Below, piece after piece: positions 60,301 through 64,000 of a DNA stretch of 64,000 bases. Every line of letters begins with the position of its first letter. Positions within the stretch are counted from its first letter, which is position 1. The position numbers and the translations under genes were made by a program. Source of the stretch: Streptomyces fradiae ATCC 10745 = DSM 40063 (GTDB taxonomy: Bacteria > Actinomycetota > Actinomycetes > Streptomycetales > Streptomycetaceae). The stretch lies in NCBI RefSeq assembly GCF_008704425.1, contig NZ_CP023696.1, forward strand, positions 5,310,501-5,374,500, given 5' to 3'. The notes beneath the pieces were generated by a model. That model saw only the letters and a program-made list of their open reading frames with translations. It made no database searches and was not told the DNA's origin.

Positions 60301-62152
60301 CGCCGCCGCGCAGCTCTTCTGGGCGCACACGGCGCCCGCCGCGGCCCGCGCCGACTGGGCCCGCCGCGCCGCCTCCCTCACCCGCGCCCGCGACCTGTTC
60401 GGCGCGGCGCCGGGCCTCGACGCGCTCCGCCGCGAACTGGCCGAGCACACCGGCGACCCGGCCGCCGCCGCGTACCTCGTCGAGGAACTGGGCACGGGCC
60501 CGGCCGGGTTCGCCGTCTCCGCGGAGGCCCGCACCCTGCTGGAGAAGTTCCACCGGGCCGCCGGGGACGGCGCGTACGGCGACGACCTCGGCGCCCTGGA
60601 CGACCCCGCCGCCCGCCGCCAGCTCGTCGAGGGCTGGCTGCACGCCTACGCCGCCGCGTCCGGCGAGCAGCCCGGCGACGGGGTCCTGGCCGAGGCCGCC
60701 GCCGTCGAGCTGTGCCCCGCCCTGGACCACTACGACGCCGACGGCGCCACCCGGACCACCGTCACCGGCCTGCTCGGCACCCACCCGCGGCTGCGCGGCG
60801 GCGCCCTGGAGCTGCGCATCGACGAGTTCCTGCACCGCACCGCCCGCTTCGCCGCCCACGACGTACCGGCGTTCCGCGCCTACCAGCGGCGCCGCGCCGA
60901 CCTCGTCGCCGCCGAGCGCGCCCGCCTGCGCCTGGACGAGTACCGCCCGCGGGTCATGTCGTCCTTCGTCCGCAACCGGCTCGTCGACGAGGTCTACCTC
61001 CCCCTGTTCGGCGACAACCTCGCCCGGCAGCTCGGCGCCGCGGGCGCCGCCAAGCGCGCCGACAGCCACGGCATGCTGCTCCTGCTCTCCCCGCCCGGAT
61101 ACGGCAAGACCACCCTCGTCGAGTACGTCGCCGACCGCCTCGGCCTGCTGCTGGTCAAGGTCGACGGCCCCGCCCTCGGCCGGGCCACGACCTCCCTCGA
61201 CCCGGCCGAGGCGCCCGACACGGCCGCCCGCCGCGAACTGGAGAAGATCGCCTTCGCCCTGGACGCCGCCAACAACGTCCTGCTGTACCTGGACGACATC
61301 CAGCACTGCTCGGCGGAGTTCCTGCAGAAGTTCATCCCCCTGTGCGACGCCACCCGCGCCCTGGCCGGGCGCGACCTGCGGGGCAAGCGCTTCGCCGTCT
61401 GCATGGCCGGCAACCCCTACACCGAGTCGGGCGGCCGCTTCCACGTCCCCGACATGCTCGCCAACCGCGCCGACGTGTGGAACCTCGGCGACGTCCTCAC
61501 CGGCAAGGAGGACGCCTTCGCCCTCAGCTTCGTCGAGAACGCCCTCACCTCCCACCCGGACCTCGCGCCGCTGGCCGGCCGGGACCGCGCCGACCTGGAG
61601 CTCCTCACCCGGCTCGCGGCGGGCGACCCGCTGGCGGACCGGGAGCGGCTCACCCACCCGTACACCCCGGCCGAGCTCGACCGGGTCCTCGCCGTCCTGC
61701 GCCACCTGCTGGCCGCCCGCGCCACGGTCCTCGCGGTCAACGGGGCGTACATCGCCTCCGCCGCCCAGAGCGACGGCGCCCGCACCGAGCCGCCCTTCCG
61801 GCTCCAGGGCTCCTACCGCGACATGAACAAGATCGCGTCCCGGATCTCGCCCGCCATGGACGACGCCGAACTCGCCGCCCTCGTCGGCGACCACTACACG
61901 GCCGAGGCCCAGACCCTCGACGGCGACGCCGAGGCGAACCTCCTCAAGCTCGCCGCGCTGCGCGGCACGCTCACCCCGGAGCAGGCCGCCCGCCGGGCCG
62001 AGGTCACCGCGGCCCACGCCCGCACCCGGTCCCTCGCCGGGGCGGGCGACGACCCCGCCGCCCGGACGCTCGCCGCCCTCGGGCTGCTCGCCGACCGGCT
62101 CGCGGCCGTGGAGGCGGCCATCACCCGCGCGGCCGGCCGGGACGGCCCGTAG
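57332..62152 (+). CDS. Giant AAA+ protein (DUF3686/'DNA repair ATPase' type)
   Basis: A 1,606-residue protein. Residues ~1-480 are beta-rich, with repeated W/Y-R-F, G-G-R-L-Y-V-S and F-S-T-L-T-G-T blade-like segments. About 480-850 is helical and coiled-coil (many E-A-E-R-R-L and R-A-R-R-A-E-R runs). A short beta segment near 850-900 and a helical repeat region to ~1200 follow. The AAA+ module has Walker A S-P-P-G-Y-G-K-T-T (Lys1259), Walker B L-L-Y-L-D-D-I-Q-H (about 1320) and sensor 1 C-M-A-G-N-P-Y-T-E. This architecture fits proteins named DNA repair ATPase (DUF3686), but nothing seen here shows a DNA-repair function. ATG 57332 follows GGAGAGG. Adjacency to flotillin suggests a membrane-scaffolded remodelling machine. 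Confidence 0.88.
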   Translation: MDTKSGARGLDEDAYAVLRDRLAAQAAELAARAEALNAARTGEFGTGELELTGTGQARTGDPCVLTDVAAVGGRLLFGRTRPAAQDTEPRVADVLALYDRDLVPLPEDAVPGLLDDPAFVREFTALHRYFRGARLIALRRTEARLLAVFRTGESADDVRVLRWATGPSGTYRFLDALGEGDLVTPPGQDVDWVPAGRDDHVPGRHPHLSLGGRLYVSTLGGTLTVKTVNDTETAEGVYAEPVDEPLQSLADAGVAHAAVGPLVLVRVLPYREETVRHLVFSTLTGTVVRLDGLGQACLRLPDDRGVVFPGGYCLADGTVRTFGTDTAGLAHDGRVTSPHGEDVLFTFRSPGAPDGGRSLILPYNRVREEIARPVTGRAHTLLDDGTLVVLRGSGTEAGRVHPVQFWRTPFAADTHQEPAGTGPLARIGNADLVRGVSDCLAIARQATETTPTGEVYEALIAACDRAADTHHWLGDPGTGDLAAPLAAVRTTAERVLTEFETVAALRSRAADALAEAERRLTRLTRQVRGESPATAEEWISRLTGLRRAQGHLLAVKELRYADTAAVDALARRAEEDITAAAQRAVAFLGREDSLDTHRAEAERLAADAAAAPTVAATRDLADRLDAHALGLRTLSEVVAGLDIADATVRTSVLERAADVLGALNRARAALTARRAALLDQEGRAAFTAEFALLAEAVTGALAAAGTPEECDTRLGGLLLQLENLETRFADHDGFLRDLADKRTEIHDAFTARRQELTDARARRAERLTESAGRVLETIARRAAALGGTDDVHAYFASDPMVARIRRTADELRDLGDHVRAEELEGRLAAARQEAGRALRDRAELYADGGDTIRLGRHRFAVQRQAPELVLVPHGDSLALALTGTDYRRPVTDPAFADTRPLWARTLPSESPDVYRCEYLAARLLAERGADALAAAHAAGELPDLVRRAAEAAYDEGYERGVHDHDAAAILSAALRLRESAGLLRHPAAARAAAQLFWAHTAPAAARADWARRAASLTRARDLFGAAPGLDALRRELAEHTGDPAAAAYLVEELGTGPAGFAVSAEARTLLEKFHRAAGDGAYGDDLGALDDPAARRQLVEGWLHAYAAASGEQPGDGVLAEAAAVELCPALDHYDADGATRTTVTGLLGTHPRLRGGALELRIDEFLHRTARFAAHDVPAFRAYQRRRADLVAAERARLRLDEYRPRVMSSFVRNRLVDEVYLPLFGDNLARQLGAAGAAKRADSHGMLLLLSPPGYGKTTLVEYVADRLGLLLVKVDGPALGRATTSLDPAEAPDTAARRELEKIAFALDAANNVLLYLDDIQHCSAEFLQKFIPLCDATRALAGRDLRGKRFAVCMAGNPYTESGGRFHVPDMLANRADVWNLGDVLTGKEDAFALSFVENALTSHPDLAPLAGRDRADLELLTRLAAGDPLADRERLTHPYTPAELDRVLAVLRHLLAARATVLAVNGAYIASAAQSDGARTEPPFRLQGSYRDMNKIASRISPAMDDAELAALVGDHYTAEAQTLDGDAEANLLKLAALRGTLTPEQAARRAEVTAAHARTRSLAGAGDDPAARTLAALGLLADRLAAVEAAITRAAGRDGP

Positions 62153-62243
62153 GCCGGTGGACGCGCCCGTGGGGCACGGGGGCGGCTCCGGACCGTCCGC
62201 GGGCCAGGGCGGCCCCCACCGCCGCTGGCCTACGATGCGCGGT

Positions 62244-62600
62244 ATGAACGAGAACCTTCCCGCGTGCCCGAAGTGCTCCGGCGCGTACACCTACGAGATG
62301 GGCGCCCTCCTGGTCTGCCCCGAGTGCGGCCACGAGTGGTCCCCGGCCGCGTCCGGCGAGCCGGCCGGCGGCCCGGGCGAGCAGGTGGTCAGGGACGCGG
62401 TCGGCAACGTCCTCGCGGACGGCGACACCGTCACCGTGGTCAAGGCCCTGAAGGTCAAGGGCAGCCCCTCGGGGATCAAGGCCGGCACCAAGGTGCGCAA
62501 CATCCGCCTGGTGGACGGGGTCGACGGGCACGACATCGACTGCCGGATCGACGGCTTCGGCGCCATGCAGCTCAAGTCCAGCGTGGTGAAGAAGGCCTGA
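62244..62600 (+). CDS. PhnA/YjdM-like zinc-ribbon protein
   Basis: A 118-residue protein of the PhnA (YjdM) family. The N-terminal zinc ribbon is C-P-K-C-S and C-P-E-C-G-H-E-W; the C-terminal domain reads D-G-D-T-V-T-V-V-K-A-L-K-V-K-G, K-A-G-T-K-V-R-N-I-R-L-V and ends M-Q-L-K-S-S-V-V-K-K-A. The name came from phosphonate genes, but the family is not phosphonoacetate hydrolase and its role is unknown. ATG 62244 is used; an upstream in-frame GTG at 62157 adds a non-conserved stretch. It lies 91 bp after the AAA+ gene on the same strand and may belong to the same unit. Confidence 0.94.
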   Translation: MNENLPACPKCSGAYTYEMGALLVCPECGHEWSPAASGEPAGGPGEQVVRDAVGNVLADGDTVTVVKALKVKGSPSGIKAGTKVRNIRLVDGVDGHDIDCRIDGFGAMQLKSSVVKKA

Positions 62601-62641
62601 CCGGGCCGCCCGGCCCGGAGGCGCGCACCCGCGCGCTAGAC

Positions 62642-62668
62642 TTGCAGAAATCTGCAATTCGGCAGATT
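62642..62668 (+). promoter_or_regulatory. Triple TTGCAGA/AATCTGC palindrome cluster
   Basis: TTGCAGA-AA-TCTGCAA (62642-62657) is a perfect palindrome. Its right arm is reused in AATCTGC-N6-GCAGATT (62649-62668). Three spaced half-sites like this suggest cooperative binding by a dimeric regulator in front of the DUF6126 gene. The -10 region may be the AT-rich stretch just after (GATCAATGAA). Confidence 0.7.
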
Positions 62669-62799
62669 GCGATCAATGAAAGACCCTGAGGTGGAGGGCG
62701 GGGGTGGACCGCACCGCCCTCCACCGGGACGCGGCCGCCCCGCGCCCGCGCCGGGTCGCCGCCGACGGCCCATGGGTCCGTCGGGCTGGGAGGAGCGGC

Positions 62800-62952
62800 A
62801 TGACCACACGACCGGAAGGCGACGGCCGGGACGGGGAGAAGTGGAAGGAGCGCGGCGTGATGCTGCGCGTCTTCGTGTACGTCTTCGCCACCCATCTCTT
62901 CGCCGGGTTCGTGTGGATCCTCTTCGCCGTGGGCCGGCACGCCCAGAAATAG
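62800..62952 (+). CDS. DUF6126 micro-membrane protein
   Basis: A 50-residue protein: a charged N-terminus (R-P-E-G-D-G-R-D-G-E-K-W-K-E-R-G) and one membrane helix (M-L-R-V-F-V-Y-V-F-A-T-H-L-F-A-G-F-V-W-I-L-F), ending V-G-R-H-A-Q-K. I recall this conserved tail from the small Streptomyces family DUF6126. ATG 62800 has GGAGGAG just upstream. Function unknown. A palindrome cluster 130 bp upstream implies tight control. No XRE partner gene is next to it here. Confidence 0.85.
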   Translation: MTTRPEGDGRDGEKWKERGVMLRVFVYVFATHLFAGFVWILFAVGRHAQK

Positions 62953-62969
62953 CCCACCCGCACGCCTCC

Positions 62970-63080
62970 CGGACGCCCGTCCAGGGACCCCCGGTGCCGC
63001 CCCCGGCGCGGACGCCCGTCCAGGGTCCTCGGCGCCGCCCCCGGCGCGGACGCCCGTCCCGGGTCCTCGGACGCCGCCCG
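62970..63080. repeat. ~38-bp tandem repeat, about three copies
   Basis: Units beginning GGACGCCCGTCCAGGG recur at about 62970, 63010 and 63048, 35-38 bp apart, each followed by a variable G/C tail. They fill the 162-bp gap between convergent genes. Each unit contains the inverted GGACG-C-CCGTCC, so the array can form several small hairpins and may act as a terminator. Confidence 0.75.
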
Positions 63081-63114
63081 CGACGGCGCCCCGCCGGGCC
63101 GCCGGGAACGGCCG

Positions 63115-63459
63115 TCAGGCAGGCGGCTCCGAGGTCGCGGCCCGCAGGTCCGCGAGCAGTTCGGCCTGCCCGGCCAGCACACCGGACAGGATCGCGCGGG
63201 CCACCGCCAGCAGCTCCGCCACCCGCGGGTCGGTCAGCGAGTAGTGGACCGCCGCCCCCTCCCGCCGGGCCACGACCAGGTTCGCCCGGCGCAGCACCGC
63301 GAGCTGCTGCGAGAGGTGCGCCGGCTCGACGCCCAGCTGGGGCAGCATCTCGCTCACCGCGTGCTCGCGCACGCTCAGCAGCTCCAGCACGCGGATCCGC
63401 ACCGGATGCCCCAGCGTCTTGAAGAACTCCGCCTTCAGCTGGTACAGCGGCGTGCTCAT
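63115..63459 (-). CDS. ArsR-family regulator
   Basis: A 114-residue ArsR regulator: Y-Q-L-K-A-E-F-F-K-T-L-G-H-P-V-R-I-R-V-L-E-L-L, H-A-V-S-E-M-L-P-Q-L-G-V-E-P-A-H-L-S-Q-Q-L-A-V-L-R-R-A as the recognition unit and H-Y-S-L-T-D-P-R-V at the wing. No metal-site cysteines are visible, so it may sense something other than a metal. ATG 63459 has GGGAGG upstream. It is co-directional with, and downstream of, the SulP-type transporter gene, a pairing known from Streptomyces and Mycobacterium, so it probably regulates that transporter. Confidence 0.93.
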   Translation of the reverse strand: MSTPLYQLKAEFFKTLGHPVRIRVLELLSVREHAVSEMLPQLGVEPAHLSQQLAVLRRANLVVARREGAAVHYSLTDPRVAELLAVARAILSGVLAGQAELLADLRAATSEPPA

Positions 63460-63617
63460 CCGCACCGCCTCCCCCATGCCGGGGCCGGGCTCCGTGTCGG
63501 TCGCGGTCTGTTCGTCATGCCCCCATCCTCCCGCCCGTACGCCGGCGCCATGACCTCCGGGGCGCCCCACGCCCGCGGCCGGCGGGTCCGGGCGCCCCGG
63601 AAGGCCCGGCCCGCCCT

Positions 63618-64000
63618 TCACGCGGCCGGCAGCAGCCCCGCCCGCCGCAGGTGGGAGCGGGCGCCCGCGATGGCCTCCGGAGTGGTGGCGTACTCCCGCC
63701 CCTCGGACCGCACCGGGTCGAGTGCCCCGACGGAGTCGAGGACCCGGCGCTGACCGGGACGTATCCCGGACACCATGACGGCGATGCCGCGCCGGTGCAG
63801 CTTCTCCACGGCGTCCTTCAGGACGAGCGCGCCGGTCGCGTCCATGGTGGTGACGCGGGACAGCCGCAGGATGACCACCCGGACGTCGGCCACCTCGGAG
63901 AGTTCGAGCAGGAAGCGGTGCGCCACGGCGAAGAACAGCGGACCGTCGATGCGGTACGCCACGATGTGCTCGGCGAGCAGCGCGTGCTCCTCCTCGCTGT
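63618..64000 (-). CDS. SulP-type anion transporter, C-terminal STAS domain (partial)
   Basis: The C-terminal ~127 residues of a protein that starts beyond the right edge. The visible part is a STAS domain: Y-R-I-D-G-P-L-F-F-A-V-A-H-R-F, V-V-I-L-R-L-S-R-V-T-T-M-D-A-T-G-A-L-V-L-K-D-A and M-V-S-G-I-R-P-G-Q-R-R. The linker E-E-H-A-L-L-A-E-H-I-V-A-Y-R-I-D-G is characteristic of SulP sulfate/bicarbonate permeases, in which STAS follows the membrane domain. A GTG at 63962 could start a stand-alone STAS protein, but the upstream residues match SulP, so a truncated view of the transporter is more likely. Confidence 0.85.
   Translation of the reverse strand, partial: SEEEHALLAEHIVAYRIDGPLFFAVAHRFLLELSEVADVRVVILRLSRVTTMDATGALVLKDAVEKLHRRGIAVMVSGIRPGQRRVLDSVGALDPVRSEGREYATTPEAIAGARSHLRRAGLLPAA

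Noticed and set aside
55577..62290. A 2,237-codon open frame on the minus strand opposite the flotillin and AAA+ genes
   Set aside because: It is a GC-bias shadow: its product is low-complexity Gly/Ala/Val/Arg sequence without motifs, while the plus strand carries conserved Walker and SPFH motifs.

Overview
The window is very GC-rich DNA with GTG/TTG starts, 4-bp ATGA/GTGA start-stop overlaps and families typical of Streptomyces: DUF397/XRE pairs, a conservon, an AfsR-like regulator, an MbtH protein and CebR-type operator palindromes. It is almost certainly a Streptomyces (or very close actinomycete) chromosome segment. All assignments come from reading the sequence; no database search was run.

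Layout. 1-6.3 kb is the edge of a nonribosomal peptide cluster: the last ~165 residues of an NRPS (epimerization-domain end), an MbtH helper, a MacB/FtsX-type ABC exporter and a divergent NarL-type two-component system. 6.4-12.7 kb holds, all on the minus strand, a giant AfsR/SARP-like regulator, a winged-helix regulator and a DrrA/DrrB-like drug-export ABC pair. 12.8-15.6 kb is a small regulatory and accessory patch: an XRE(DUF5753)-DUF397 pair, a divergent serine-kinase-like ATPase, a Phd/RelE-type toxin-antitoxin pair and a UvrD-like helicase remnant. 15.7-21.7 kb is a conservon (cvnA-B-C-D plus a CYP157-like P450 without the ExxR arginine) with a canonical P450 converging on it. 22.1-25.5 kb has an NfeD-SPFH membrane pair and a hydrolase-TetR pair behind a strong palindromic operator. 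25.8-28 kb has an ArsR-like regulator, a one-TM protein and a 1.3-kb segment bounded by inverted repeats, carrying a broken IS982 transposase and an intact O-acetyltransferase.

28.4-42.2 kb contains transport and housekeeping accessory genes: MMPL, ATP-grasp, MFS, RidA/WYL, a lipase-like hydrolase, a secreted alpha-amylase with a recognisable promoter and maltose-type operator, and a TetR-controlled flavodoxin-nitronate monooxygenase pair. 42.3-43.3 kb is a second copy of the XRE-DUF397 module. 43.4-54.3 kb is a beta-1,3-glucan utilisation locus: secreted GH64 and GH81 glucanases with related C-terminal modules, a lipoprotein and two-permease sugar importer, and a GH1 beta-glucosidase. The GH81 and importer promoters carry identical 14-bp LacI-family palindromes.

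54.8-62.6 kb is the most interesting block: a small Arg-rich protein, a 681-residue flotillin, a 1,606-residue AAA+ protein of the DUF3686 type and a PhnA-like zinc-ribbon protein, all on the same strand. This looks like a membrane-linked AAA+ system of unknown function. The window ends with a DUF6126 micro-membrane protein behind a palindrome cluster, an ArsR regulator and the STAS end of a SulP-type anion transporter.
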